A stretch of DNA of 64,000 nt from contig NZ_VUOB01000022.1 in assembly GCF_008386585.1 (NCBI RefSeq), forward strand, positions 186,001-250,000, read 5' to 3'. Below are positions 55,932-64,000 of this stretch, in pieces. The notes beneath the pieces were generated by a model that was given only the letters and a program-made list of their open reading frames with translations, made no database searches and was not told where the DNA came from. Position 1 is the stretch's first letter; every line of letters begins with the position of its first letter. Source of the stretch: Solihabitans fulvus (GTDB lineage: Bacteria; Actinomycetota; Actinomycetes; Mycobacteriales; Pseudonocardiaceae). A program made the translations under genes and the position numbers.

Positions 55932-57179
55932 TCACGTCGTCACCTCCGCGTTCGCGATGCGTCGCGCCCGGTTCCAGCCGAGCGCCGCGCGCAGCGCCAG
56001 GAGCACACCGACACCGCCAGCGCCCGCGACCGCAGTGCTGACGGAACCGAGGAGCTGGGCAAGGACCCCACCCAGCGCCATTCCGCCGCCCTGGCTGGCG
56101 CGCAACGCCGTGCGGGCGATGCCGTGCGCCCTGCCCCGGTAGGCGTTGGGCATGATGCGGCCCCAGGCCGAGCGGGCCGGCGTGTGATAGGCCCCGGCCA
56201 TGGCCGCCAGCGCGAGCAGCGTGACGGTGCCGACCAGGTTGGGATGGGCGGCGAGCACCACCAGGGGCGCGAGCGACAGCACGGCGAGCGGCCCGACCAG
56301 GCGTTCCCGCCGGCGTTCGTCGCGCACGAGCCGGTAGAGCAGGAGCACACCGAGGACGTTCGCGGCCGGTTCGACCGCGAGGATCAGGCCAGCGGCCCAC
56401 GGGGCGCGTAGCTGCGTGGCGAGCGGCACCGCGAGTCCCTGCGGGACCATCGCGAAGCCGGCGAGCAGCCGGAGGCCGAGAATGCTGCGCAGCCGGGGGC
56501 TGCCGAAGATGAGGCCGAGCGCGCCGCCGTCGAGCGGGGCGTGCGGCGCCGGCGAACCGTCCGGGGTCACCCTGCGGACGCGGACCGGGGCGGCAGCGGG
56601 GCGGGGCAGCACGGTGACCTGCACCAGCACCGCGACCAACACGAAGGTCACCGCGTCGGCGGCGAGCGCGACGTGCGGACCGAACGCGGTGGCGACGACC
56701 CCGGCGCTGGCCAGCCCGACCATCTGCGCCAGGTCGGCCGATGAGCCGAACAGCGCTATCCCGTCGTCGTAGTGTTTTGGGGGCAACACCAGCGGCAACG
56801 TGGCTTCCTGGGCGGCCAGGAACGGCGAGGCCACCATCTGGACGGCGATCAGCAGGGCGATCATCGCGGGCAGCGGGGTGCCGGGCAGCGCCATCGCGGC
56901 GACGAGGCCGGCCTGGAGCCACGCGCAGCAGAGCATCACCGCGCGGCGCGGGTAGCGGTCGGCCATCCAGGCGAGCAACGGCCCGGAGACGAGCGTCGGC
57001 AGCGTCATCATGGCGTAGGTCAGCGCCGTCCAGGCCGGTGACCTGGTTCGCTCGAAAACCAGCAGGGAGAGCGCGACGGCGGCGAGCTGGTCGCCGGCCG
57101 TCGACACGGTCGCCGAGATCCACAGCCCGCTGAACTCGCGGCAGCCGATCACGGCACGGAGGGCACCCGGTTGTCTCAC
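55932..57179 (-). CDS. MFS transporter
   Basis: The 415-residue protein has 12 predicted membrane segments and the loop motif AWMADRYPRRAVML between segments 2 and 3 (motif A type). It resembles DHA3-type exporters and macrolide-efflux-like MFS proteins (REFSGLWISATVSTAGDQLAAVALSLLVFERT at the start). The substrate is unknown; export of a product of the adjacent micro-ORFs is an untested idea. GGGAGG precedes the GTG. A GTGAC-N3-GTCAC dyad (57205-57217) lies 26 bases upstream. Confidence 0.9.
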   Translation of the reverse strand: MRQPGALRAVIGCREFSGLWISATVSTAGDQLAAVALSLLVFERTRSPAWTALTYAMMTLPTLVSGPLLAWMADRYPRRAVMLCCAWLQAGLVAAMALPGTPLPAMIALLIAVQMVASPFLAAQEATLPLVLPPKHYDDGIALFGSSADLAQMVGLASAGVVATAFGPHVALAADAVTFVLVAVLVQVTVLPRPAAAPVRVRRVTPDGSPAPHAPLDGGALGLIFGSPRLRSILGLRLLAGFAMVPQGLAVPLATQLRAPWAAGLILAVEPAANVLGVLLLYRLVRDERRRERLVGPLAVLSLAPLVVLAAHPNLVGTVTLLALAAMAGAYHTPARSAWGRIMPNAYRGRAHGIARTALRASQGGGMALGGVLAQLLGSVSTAVAGAGGVGVLLALRAALGWNRARRIANAEVTT

Positions 57180-57661
57180 GCCGCCTCCCGGCGTGACCGC
57201 GCTGGTGACCGAGTCACGTTACCCCCGCACGAAGTAACCGTTTCGCCTGCAAGAACGGTAGAAGCTGGTGGTAGGTCAATCCCCTCCCTACCTCAGGGTT
57301 TACCTGAACGGAGCATATAGGTGACAGATAGTAGTTGAATCCCGGGTTGCCGATAAATTTGCGAACTCGGATTGATACCGGAAAAGCCCAACTGTGTCGA
57401 CGACTTCGCACAGTGACTAAGGATTTGTCGGACAAGACCGCCATTCGAACCTGGAACCAGTGATGTCGAGTCGCATGGCGTCGACGGCGGCTCGCGGTGA
57501 GCGGGTAACCCGCGCCGGGCGCGACGCGACCGGGCCGAAATACCCGCCGACAGGCGAGTGCTCTGCGGGCGGGTCCGCTCGCACCGTCGAGACCCGCCGC
57601 GTCGGTCGCCTATGCTCGGCCCGCCGCCAATCGGGTGGTTTCGGGTGGTCTGGGGGATTTC
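57180..57661. other. AT-richer intergenic region between MFS and GH25 genes
   Basis: The divergent gap of about 480 bases is lower in GC than its surroundings from about 57225 to 57475. It has the MFS promoter region, an inverted repeat ACTGTG (57391-57396) and CACAGT (57409-57414), and TATGCT at 57610-57615, a possible -10 for the lysozyme gene. An open frame of 76 codons on the minus strand (57214-57444) has no ribosome site and I do not call it. Confidence 0.5.
57205..57217. promoter_or_regulatory. Dyad GTGAC-N3-GTCAC upstream of the MFS gene
   Basis: The perfect 5-bp arms overlap TAACGT (minus strand, 57222-57217), a possible -10. A small-molecule-responsive repressor site is plausible; no regulator gene adjoins it. 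Confidence 0.4.
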
Positions 57662-58351
57662 ATGGCGAGGCGCTGGTTGCTGGTCGCGGGCGTCGCGATG
57701 GTGTTGGCGGCGGTCGCGGGCGTCTGGTGGCTGGCCCACCCGACCAAGCCGTCGAAGGGCTGGCCCGCGCTGCGCTCCGGGGAGCGCTACGGCATCGACG
57801 TGTCGGCCCACCAGGGCGACATCGACTGGCCCAAGGTGGCCGCCGACGACGTCTCCTTCGCCTACGTCAAGGCGACCGAGGGCGAGGACTTCCTCGACCG
57901 CACGTTCGCGAACAACTGGGCGGGCGTGGGCAGGGCGGGCCTGCCGCGCGGTGCCTACCACTTCTTCTCGCTGTGCTCGGCCGGCGAACCACAGGCCAAG
58001 TTCTTCCTGGACACCGCGCCACCGGACCCCACCGCGCTGCCTCCGGCGCTCGACCTGGAGCTGGCCGGCAACTGCGCGGCGCGCCCCGAGCGGGCCGTGA
58101 TCCAGCGCGAGATCGCGGCGTTCCTGGACAAGGTCGAGGCGGCCTGGTCACGGAAGGTCGTGCTGTACGTCGGCGACGACTTCGACGTCATGTACCCGGT
58201 GCGCCAGCCGCTCGCCCGCCCGCTGTGGTACCTGCGCGCCGAGGCCCGACCGGACGTCGACTGGCTGATCTGGCAGCTGCACGGCAATGCCCACGTCGCC
58301 GGGATCACCGGCGAGGTCGACCTAGACGTGCTGCGCGACCAGGGCAGGTGA
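57662..58351 (+). CDS. GH25 family lysozyme, membrane-anchored or secreted
   Basis: The 229-residue protein has an N-terminal hydrophobic segment (about 5-24, signal or anchor) and a GH25 (Chalaropsis-type muramidase) domain: YGIDVSAHQGDIDWPKVAADDVSFAYVKATEGEDFLDRTFANNW, AYHFFSLCSAGEPQAKFFL and PALDLELAGNC, with the catalytic acids in GIDVSAHQG and DLEL. It cleaves peptidoglycan MurNAc-GlcNAc bonds. GGGGG lies before this ATG; GTG at 57635 is an alternative. Confidence 0.9.
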   Translation: MARRWLLVAGVAMVLAAVAGVWWLAHPTKPSKGWPALRSGERYGIDVSAHQGDIDWPKVAADDVSFAYVKATEGEDFLDRTFANNWAGVGRAGLPRGAYHFFSLCSAGEPQAKFFLDTAPPDPTALPPALDLELAGNCAARPERAVIQREIAAFLDKVEAAWSRKVVLYVGDDFDVMYPVRQPLARPLWYLRAEARPDVDWLIWQLHGNAHVAGITGEVDLDVLRDQGR

Positions 58352-58372
58352 GCGGCCCGCCGTCGCAGGGGA

Positions 58373-59803
58373 TCAGAACTGGTAGTAGAGGAACGGGCTG
58401 AACGTGCCGGCGGCGACCAGGATCGACGCGTACACGACGCCGACCGTCATGACCGCGATCCGCACCGCCATCGCGCCCCTGCTGCGCGAGGACTCGATGA
58501 ACGGCCCCGTCACCGGGTGCGTCGGTAGCACCACGATCACCAGGGCGAGCAGCAGCAGGACCACCCGCTGGTTGGTGGCCGCCGAGGCGACCGTCCTGCT
58601 GACGCCGTCGAAGTCCGGCACCAGCATGTGCCCGAACAGGTTCAGCGCCTCGCCGATGTCGGCGGACCGGAACAGCACCCAGCCGAACACCACCAGCACC
58701 ATGGTCAGTGCCCGCCTGGCGAGACGCTTGCCCCTCGCGGCCGGGGTGCGGTCCCAGCGCATGCGCCGCTCCAGCACGAGCAGCCCGCCGTGGTAGAGGC
58801 CCCAGATCAGGAACGTCCAGTTCGCGCCGTGCCAGAATCCGGTCAGCACGAACACGATGCCGAGGTTCCGGTAGGTCCTGGCCACCCCGCGCCGGTTGCC
58901 GCCGAGCGGGATGTAGACGTAGTCGCGGAACCACCTGGACAGCGACATGTGCCAGCGGCGCCAGAACTCCGTGACCGTCACCGAGGAGTACGGCCTGGCG
59001 AAGTTCTCCGGCAGCCGGAACCCGAGCATCCGGCCGAGGCCGATCGCCATGTCGGAGTAGCCGGAGAAGTCGAAGTAGATCTGGAGTGTGTAGCCGATCG
59101 CGCCGAGCCACGCCGTGCCGAAGGTCAGGTCGGCGCCGTGCGTCGCGAAGCACGCGTCGACCAGCGGCGCGATCGAGTCGGCGACGATGACCTTCTTGCA
59201 CAGCCCGAGCGCGAAGCGCGGGAACCCGGCGGCGATGTCGTCCAGCCGGTGCGTGCGCTGCTGCGGCAGCTGGTCGGAGATCTCCCGGTACCGCACAATC
59301 GGGCCCGCCACCAGCTGCGGGAACATCGCGATGTAGGCGATGAACGAGACGGGGTTGCGCTGCGCCGTCCGCTCGCCCCGGTAGATGTCCACCACGTAGG
59401 AGATGTGGTGGAAGGTGTAGAAGGAGATGCCGATCGGCAGCGCCAGGTGCGTCACGGCGAGGTCCGCGCCGAACACCTTGGCCAGGTTGGCGAACTGCTG
59501 CGTGGCGAAGCCCGCGTACTTCCACACCACCAGCACGGCGAGGTCGATGCCGACCACCGCGATCAGCAGCGGCCGCCTGCGCCGCCATGGCTCCTCGCGG
59601 CGCACCTCCAGCGCCGGGCCAGCCAGGTAGTTCACCGCCATGCAGCCGAGCAGCAGCAGCGTCGTCGCCCCGGCGCCGGCCGCGTAGAACACCAGGCTCG
59701 CCACGGCGACCACCCCGTTGCGCCAGCTCCTCGGCGTCGCCAGCACGGCAAGCAGCACCGCGGGCATGAAGTACCAGAGGAACAGCGGGGTAGCGAAGGA
59801 CAT
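58373..59803 (-). CDS. MBOAT family O-acyltransferase (AlgI-like)
   Basis: The 476-residue membrane protein has about ten membrane segments and the AlgI pattern: NPVSFIAYIAMFPQLVAGPIVRY, FSGYSDMAIGLGRMLGF, EFWRRWHMSLSRWFRDYVYIPLGG and the catalytic His in GFWHGANWTFLIWGLYHG. It passes acyl groups across the membrane for extracellular O-acetylation, normally with an AlgJ/AlgX-like partner such as the one encoded at 52-53 kb. ATG at 59803 is preferred to the in-frame TTG at 59818. Confidence 0.92.
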   Translation of the reverse strand: MSFATPLFLWYFMPAVLLAVLATPRSWRNGVVAVASLVFYAAGAGATTLLLLGCMAVNYLAGPALEVRREEPWRRRRPLLIAVVGIDLAVLVVWKYAGFATQQFANLAKVFGADLAVTHLALPIGISFYTFHHISYVVDIYRGERTAQRNPVSFIAYIAMFPQLVAGPIVRYREISDQLPQQRTHRLDDIAAGFPRFALGLCKKVIVADSIAPLVDACFATHGADLTFGTAWLGAIGYTLQIYFDFSGYSDMAIGLGRMLGFRLPENFARPYSSVTVTEFWRRWHMSLSRWFRDYVYIPLGGNRRGVARTYRNLGIVFVLTGFWHGANWTFLIWGLYHGGLLVLERRMRWDRTPAARGKRLARRALTMVLVVFGWVLFRSADIGEALNLFGHMLVPDFDGVSRTVASAATNQRVVLLLLALVIVVLPTHPVTGPFIESSRSRGAMAVRIAVMTVGVVYASILVAAGTFSPFLYYQF

Positions 59804-59903
59804 GACCTGGCCTTGCAACTAGGGGACGGCCAGCGACTCTAATCCGCGCGGTGCTCGCATTCCGCCAGCTTGGCCAGTTTCCTACCGTGACCTAGCCGAC
59901 GTA

Positions 59904-59940
59904 CCGCGCCCGCCGCCCCGGATCGGGACGGCGGGCGCGG
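59904..59940 (-). terminator. Terminator hairpin after rlmB
   Basis: CCGCGCCCGCCG (59904-59915) pairs with CGGCGGGCGCGG (59929-59940), 12 bp, with a further CCCG/CGGG pairing inside. It lies 20 bases past the rlmB stop. Confidence 0.75.
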
Positions 59941-59960
59941 TGGAAAAGCCCAGCTCAGAC

Positions 59961-60929
59961 TCAGATGCGGCCGGCCGCGCGCCGCCTCCTGGCGACCTCG
60001 GCGAGCACCACGCCCGCAGCGACGGAGGCGTTCAGCGACTCGACGCCGGCCGCCATCGGGATGGACACCGTCTGGTCGCAGGTCTCCCGCACCAGGCGGG
60101 ACAGGCCCCGACCCTCCGAGCCGACCACGACCACCAGCGGTCCGGTGGCCAGCTCGAGGCCGTCCACGTCCACGTCGCCGTCCGCGTCGAGCCCGACGAT
60201 CATCAGGCCGCGCGCGGCCCAGTCCCGCAGCGTCCTGGTGAGGTTGGTGGCGATGGCGATCGGCACCTTCGCCGCCGTGCCGGCGCTGGTCCGCCACGCC
60301 ACTGCGGTGATGCTCGCGCTGCGGCGCTGCGGCAGCAGCACGCCCTGCGCGCCGAACGCCGCGGCCGAGCGCACCACGGCGCCGAGGTTGCGCGGGTCGG
60401 TCACGCCGTCGAGCGCGACCAGCAGCGGCGGCTCGGTGGACTCCTCGGCGAGCTGGAGCACCTCGTCGGGGTGCGCGTACTCGAACGGCGGCACCTGGAG
60501 GCCGAGGCCCTGGTGCAGCGCGCCGCCGGTGATCCGGTCCAGCTCGCCGCGCGCCACCTCCAGCACGGAGATGCCGCGGTCGGCGGCCAGCCGGACGGCC
60601 TCGGCCACCCGGTCGTCCGCCTCGACGCCGAGGGCCACGTACAGCGCGGTCGCCGGGATGCCGGCCCGCAGGCACTCCACCACCGGGTTGCGGCCGGCCA
60701 CCGTCTCGGGGCCGGACTCGCTCGCGTCGCGGCGGCGCTGCTTGGACTGGTCGACCTTTGCCTTCATCGCGGCCTGACGCTGCTTCGGGTGCCCTGGCCG
60801 CTCCTCGGCGCGCGGCGTCGGCCCCTTGCCGTAGAGCCCCTTGGACTTCTGGCCGCCGGACCCGGCGACCATGCCCTTCTTGCTGCCAGGCTTGCGCATC
60901 GCGCCCTTGCGCCTGGAGTTGCCAGCCAT
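59961..60929 (-). CDS. rlmB: 23S rRNA (guanosine-2'-O)-methyltransferase, RlmB/TrmH type
   Basis: The 322-residue SPOUT methyltransferase has a basic disordered N-tail (about 1-75, Lys/Arg/Gly-rich), a substrate-binding domain beginning [14 protein letters not shown], and the knot signatures [37 protein letters not shown] and [20 protein letters not shown]. It methylates a 23S rRNA guanosine ribose (G2251 in E. coli). Its ATG overlaps the cysS stop (TGATG), so the two are translationally coupled. Confidence 0.94.
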   Translation of the reverse strand: MAGNSRRKGAMRKPGSKKGMVAGSGGQKSKGLYGKGPTPRAEERPGHPKQRQAAMKAKVDQSKQRRRDASESGPETVAGRNPVVECLRAGIPATALYVALGVEADDRVAEAVRLAADRGISVLEVARGELDRITGGALHQGLGLQVPPFEYAHPDEVLQLAEESTEPPLLVALDGVTDPRNLGAVVRSAAAFGAQGVLLPQRRSASITAVAWRTSAGTAAKVPIAIATNLTRTLRDWAARGLMIVGLDADGDVDVDGLELATGPLVVVVGSEGRGLSRLVRETCDQTVSIPMAAGVESLNASVAAGVVLAEVARRRRAAGRI

Positions 60930-62320
60930 CAGCCGTCCTTCAATGTCCATTGTGGACCGTCGGGGGTGTCCTCGACGGCGATTCCGGCGGCGAGCAGGCG
61001 GTCCCGCACGAGGTCCGCACGGACGAAGTCGCGCTCCGCCCTTGCCTGCTGCCGCTCTTCGAGCACGGCCTTGATCAGGACGTCCAACGCCCGCACGGCG
61101 CCACTATCCACAGTGGACGCATCGTGCCATCTGTCCGAGAGCGGGTCCAGTCCGAGCAGGCCGGTCATGGCCCGCACCGAGCCGGCCGCGCCGCGCGCGC
61201 CCCTGTCGTCGCCCGCGTCGAGCGCCGCGTTCCCCTCGCGGACCGCGTTGTGCACGGCGGCCAGCGCGGCGGAGGTGTTCAGGTCGTCGTCCATCGCGGC
61301 GACGAACTCGGCGCACAGCGCGCCCGGCTCGACCGCGCCGGTGCGCTGCACGACCCTGCCGAGGAACGACTCGATCCTGCGGTAGGCCGACGCGGCGTCG
61401 GCCAGCGCGGCCGGGGAGTACTCGATGGTCGACCGGTAGTTCGGGTTGACCAGGTAGTAGCGCAGCTCCTGCGCCCGCACCCGGTCGAGCAGCTGCTCGA
61501 TGGACACCACGTTGCCGAGCGACTTCGACATCTTCTCGCCGCTCATGGTGACCCAGGCGTTGTGCATCCAGTACCTGGCGAACCCGTCACCGGCCGCCCG
61601 CGACTGCGCCTGCTCGTTCTCGTGGTGCGGGAAGACCAGGTCGACCCCGCCGCCGTGGATGTCGAACTCGGACCCGAGGTACGCGGTCACCATCGCCGAG
61701 CACTCCAGGTGCCAGCCTGGCCTGCCCCGGCCCCACGGCGTCGGCCAGGACGGCTCGTCGGGCTTGGCTGACTTCCACAGCGTGAAGTCGCGCGAGTCGC
61801 GCTTGCCCCTGCCCTCCGACTCGCCCTGCTTGACCTCGTCGAGCCGCTGCCCGGACAGCGCGCCGTACTCGGGGAACGAGCGCACCGAGAAATAGACGTC
61901 GCCATCGGCCGCGTACGCGTGCCCGTTGTCGATCAGCCGCTGCATCAGCTCGACCATCTGCGGCACGTGCCCGGTGGCGCGCGGCGAGATGGAAGCGGGC
62001 AGGCAGCCGAGCGCGTCGTAGGCCCACTCGAACGCGCGCTCGTGCGTGGCCGCCCACTCCCACCACGGCCTGCCGGCCTCGGCGGCCTTGGTGAGGATCT
62101 TGTCCTCGATGTCGGTGACGTTGCGGACCAGCAGCACGTCGTCGCCGTCGCGGGCCAGCCAGCGGCGCAGCACGTCGAAGTTGAGGCCGCTGCGGACGTG
62201 GCCGATGTGCGGCACGCCCTGCACGGTCGCCCCACACACGTAGATCGACGCCGTTCCGTTCCGCAGCGGGTGGAACTCCCGCATACTCCGGGTCGCGGTG
62301 TCGTACAGGTGGAGGCTCAC
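60929..62320 (-). CDS. cysS: Cysteine-tRNA ligase
   Basis: CysS charges tRNA-Cys. The 463-residue class I enzyme has [22 protein letters not shown] (zinc Cys and HIGH-type motif), the zinc ligands in WHLECSAM with [14 protein letters not shown], and KMSKSLGN. Length and motifs match CysS, not the mycothiol ligase MshC. GTG start with TACCAT 6 bases upstream. The carD-ispD-ispF genes usually found before cysS in this group are absent; a HAD hydrolase gene precedes it. Confidence 0.96.
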   Translation of the reverse strand: MSLHLYDTATRSMREFHPLRNGTASIYVCGATVQGVPHIGHVRSGLNFDVLRRWLARDGDDVLLVRNVTDIEDKILTKAAEAGRPWWEWAATHERAFEWAYDALGCLPASISPRATGHVPQMVELMQRLIDNGHAYAADGDVYFSVRSFPEYGALSGQRLDEVKQGESEGRGKRDSRDFTLWKSAKPDEPSWPTPWGRGRPGWHLECSAMVTAYLGSEFDIHGGGVDLVFPHHENEQAQSRAAGDGFARYWMHNAWVTMSGEKMSKSLGNVVSIEQLLDRVRAQELRYYLVNPNYRSTIEYSPAALADAASAYRRIESFLGRVVQRTGAVEPGALCAEFVAAMDDDLNTSAALAAVHNAVREGNAALDAGDDRGARGAAGSVRAMTGLLGLDPLSDRWHDASTVDSGAVRALDVLIKAVLEERQQARAERDFVRADLVRDRLLAAGIAVEDTPDGPQWTLKDG

Positions 62321-62326
62321 GCCAGA

Positions 62327-62332
62327 ATGGTA
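62327..62332 (-). promoter_or_regulatory. Leaderless -10 element of cysS, TACCAT
   Basis: On the minus strand TACCAT is 6 bases before the cysS GTG at 62320. Confidence 0.6.
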
Positions 62333-62398
62333 CGGGCGTCCGCTTGACGATGTGCCCCCGGACCGTCTACGCGGGCAGGAACGGTCCCACGGTGTGGG

Positions 62399-63085
62399 TC
62401 ACAGGACCCCGTGCGCCGTCAGCGCGTCCAGCAACGCGGTCGGCCGCTGCGCCGTCGGCAGCGGCTCGACGATGGCCACGACGCTGCCGACCGCGGCCGC
62501 GCCGCCGTCGGCCTCCTCGCTGTCGCCGATCATCAGCGTGTCCGCCGGGTCGACGCCGAGCCGGTCGCAGGCCAGCAGGAAGATCTTGGGGTCGGGCTTG
62601 ATCACGCCCTCCTGGTAGGACATCACCAGCTCGTCGACCAGCACGGTCGCGCCGTGCCGGTCGAACGCCGAGGTGATGTCCCAGGCGATGTTGCTGACCA
62701 CCGCGACCGGGATCCCCGCGTCGGAGAGGCGGCGCAGCGCCTCCAGCGTGTCGGGATAGGGCTGCCAGTAGGCGGGGTCGAGCAGCCGCTCGTACAGCAG
62801 CTCGGCCATGCCCTCGCCGGTCACCCCGGCCGCCCGCAGCGTGGCGACGTACACCTCGCGGTGCAGCTCAGGGTCCAGGTCGCGCTTCTCCCAGGCCAGC
62901 TGCATTTCCTCGGACAAGTCGTCGGCGACGCCGACCGGGGCGGTGAGCCTGCGCATCAGCTCGGCCTGCTCCCGCACGTCCATCGGCGCGCCGGCGTCGT
63001 CCAGCAGGCCGTCGAACCAGGAGGACTCGTGCTCCAGCCGGAACAGCGTGCCGGAGAAGTCGAACAGCACCGCGCGGATCGTCAC
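62399..63085 (-). CDS. HAD-superfamily hydrolase
   Basis: The 228-residue protein has HAD motif I FDFSGTLFRLE, motif II VVSN, motif III Lys in EGVIKPDPKIF and motif IV MIGDSEEADGGAA, with a helical cap after motif I. The usual second Asp of motif I (DxD) is Ser, so the general acid of phosphatases is missing and the reaction may differ; other actinobacterial proteins share this variant. The GTG start is set by TAGCGT 6 bases upstream. Confidence 0.9.
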   Translation of the reverse strand: MTIRAVLFDFSGTLFRLEHESSWFDGLLDDAGAPMDVREQAELMRRLTAPVGVADDLSEEMQLAWEKRDLDPELHREVYVATLRAAGVTGEGMAELLYERLLDPAYWQPYPDTLEALRRLSDAGIPVAVVSNIAWDITSAFDRHGATVLVDELVMSYQEGVIKPDPKIFLLACDRLGVDPADTLMIGDSEEADGGAAAVGSVVAIVEPLPTAQRPTALLDALTAHGVL

Positions 63086-63091
63086 GACCGC

Positions 63092-63097
63092 ACGCTA
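63092..63097 (-). promoter_or_regulatory. Leaderless -10 element, TAGCGT
   Basis: On the minus strand TAGCGT is 6 bases before the GTG at 63085. Confidence 0.6.
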
Positions 63098-63234
63098 CGT
63101 GGTCCAGACATCTGCGATCAACGAGACGTGACGGATCCGCCGAGCCTGAGGGTTCTCTCAGCGCCTCAGCGGTTTCTCAGCGGAAGCGGATCAAGGTCTG
63201 GTCCGTCAACAACTGCGCAACCACAGGGGGACAC

Positions 63235-64000
63235 ATGCTCAGGACGAGACTCCTGGCCTCCTTCACGCTCGCCGCGGCCACCGCCGCCGTCGTCGTGGCC
63301 GCCGCGCCTGCCTCGGCCGACCCTGCCGTCGCTCCAGTCACTCCCGTCGCTCCAGTCACTCCCGTGCTGCCGGCGCCGACCGGACCGCACCAGGTCGGCA
63401 GGGTGGACCTGCACCTGGTGGACCACTCCCGGCCCGACCCGTGGCTGCCCGAGCACTCGGACCGCGAGGTGATGGCGAACGTCTGGTACCCGGCGCGGGA
63501 CGCGGATCGGCACCCGGTCGCGCCCTACCTCACCGCCCCGCAGGCGGCCGGACTGGCGCAGGGGGCGTTCGGGCTGCCCGCCGGCTCGGTCGACTGGGCC
63601 GCGACCAGAGGCAACGCCCACCAGGGCGCGCCGATGGACCGGAGCGGCGGTCCACACCCCGTGGTGTTCGTCTCGCCGGCGCACTTCAGCTCGGTCGACA
63701 CCATGACCGCGCTCGCCGAGGACCTGGCCAGTCGCGGGTACGTCGTCGTCGGTGTCGACGACACCTACGAGGCGCCCGTCGTGCAGTTCCCCGGCGGGCG
63801 GGTGGCGACCGTCCAGCTCTCGGCGGTTCCGGTGCGGCTGCCCAGTGGCGACCTCGACCCGGCGAAGCTGCCGGCGCTGCTGGTCAAGACCACGCAGACC
63901 AGGGTGGCCGACGCGCGGTTCGTGCTGGACCAGCTCGCGCTCGCCAACGCAGGGCACAACCCGGACGCGGAGCGGCAGCCGCTGCCGCGCGGCCTGCGCG
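63235..64000 (+). CDS. Secreted esterase/lipase-like alpha/beta hydrolase, N-terminal part
   Basis: The frame is open from the ATG at 63235 to the end of the window (255 residues seen). It has a signal peptide ending APASADPA, a VAPVTP linker duplicated by an 18-bp tandem repeat, and the start of a PAF-acetylhydrolase-like domain (VMANVWYPARDAD, HPVVFVSPAHFSSVDTMTALAEDLASRGYVVVGVDDTYEAP, TRVADARFVLDQL). The nucleophile Ser would lie just past the window. GGGGG precedes the ATG. Confidence 0.82.
   Translation, partial: MLRTRLLASFTLAAATAAVVVAAAPASADPAVAPVTPVAPVTPVLPAPTGPHQVGRVDLHLVDHSRPDPWLPEHSDREVMANVWYPARDADRHPVAPYLTAPQAAGLAQGAFGLPAGSVDWAATRGNAHQGAPMDRSGGPHPVVFVSPAHFSSVDTMTALAEDLASRGYVVVGVDDTYEAPVVQFPGGRVATVQLSAVPVRLPSGDLDPAKLPALLVKTTQTRVADARFVLDQLALANAGHNPDAERQPLPRGLR

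Noticed and set aside
57214..57444. 76-codon open frame on the minus strand
   Set aside because: No ribosome site, atypical codon use, lies in a promoter region; no family recognised.
57340..57462. tRNA-like sequence (TTCGAAC near 57445)
   Set aside because: No matching acceptor or anticodon stems could be drawn around it.

Overview
The window is high-GC actinobacterial DNA, most likely from the Pseudonocardiaceae (Actinosynnema, Saccharothrix or Actinokineospora type; genus not resolvable by eye). Evidence: many GTG starts, an Lsr2 homologue, iron boxes of the IdeR/DtxR type, and a gene order that, from memory, follows Mycobacterium tuberculosis Rv3610c to Rv3579c: ftsH, folE, folP, folB, folK, a DUF3180 protein, an Ala/Arg/Pro-rich membrane protein, a DUF2520 Rossmann protein, panC, panD, coaX, lysS, lsr2, clpC, mhuD, an alpha/beta hydrolase, mutY, carbonic anhydrase, a small membrane protein, then cysS and rlmB. 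No tRNA, rRNA, insertion sequence, phage or CRISPR array was seen.

Layout. 0-9.6 kb: end of hpt, a substrate-binding/VWA lipoprotein-like gene, ftsH and the folate operon. 9.6-14.5 kb: an insertion relative to mycobacteria (a glycosyltransferase, an orphan NuoD-like protein with a MidA/NDUFAF7-type methyltransferase, and PrsW). 14.6-20.9 kb: pantothenate/CoA genes, a methyltransferase, lysS, lsr2. 21-28 kb: a ferric-siderophore ABC transporter, a NarL-type two-component system and an FhuF-like reductase, with two IdeR-like boxes. 28-41.9 kb: clpC, a 5-oxoproline uptake and pyroglutamyl-peptidase operon, and the mhuD-mutY-can backbone. 41.9-49 kb: two LacI regulators and a carbohydrate ABC transporter of maltose type with its own ATPase gene. 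49-52 kb: a zinc ABC transporter with a Zur-like box. 52-59.8 kb: an AlgX-like protein, a NADAR protein, a GGDEF protein, an MFS exporter, a GH25 lysozyme and an MBOAT acyltransferase. 60-64 kb: rlmB, cysS, a HAD hydrolase and the start of a secreted esterase.

Three things stand out. First, between the GGDEF and MFS genes lies an array of three 7-codon micro-ORFs, each with a GGAGG ribosome site at identical spacing, encoding MRYDREW, MREDREW and MRKDREW; outside codon 3 the copies differ almost only at synonymous positions. Second, junctions of coupled genes have been tandemly duplicated so that a mini-ORF sits between stop and start: DUF2520/panC (77 bp, two copies) and znuC/znuB (87-88 bp, three copies); folP/folB also holds a coupled mini-ORF in a minisatellite. 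Third, at least thirteen genes have a TANNNT hexamer 6-8 nt upstream of the start codon, which is the geometry of leaderless transcription and fixes several start sites.

Limits: everything was read by eye, families are recognised from motifs, and regulatory sites are matches to remembered consensus sequences.
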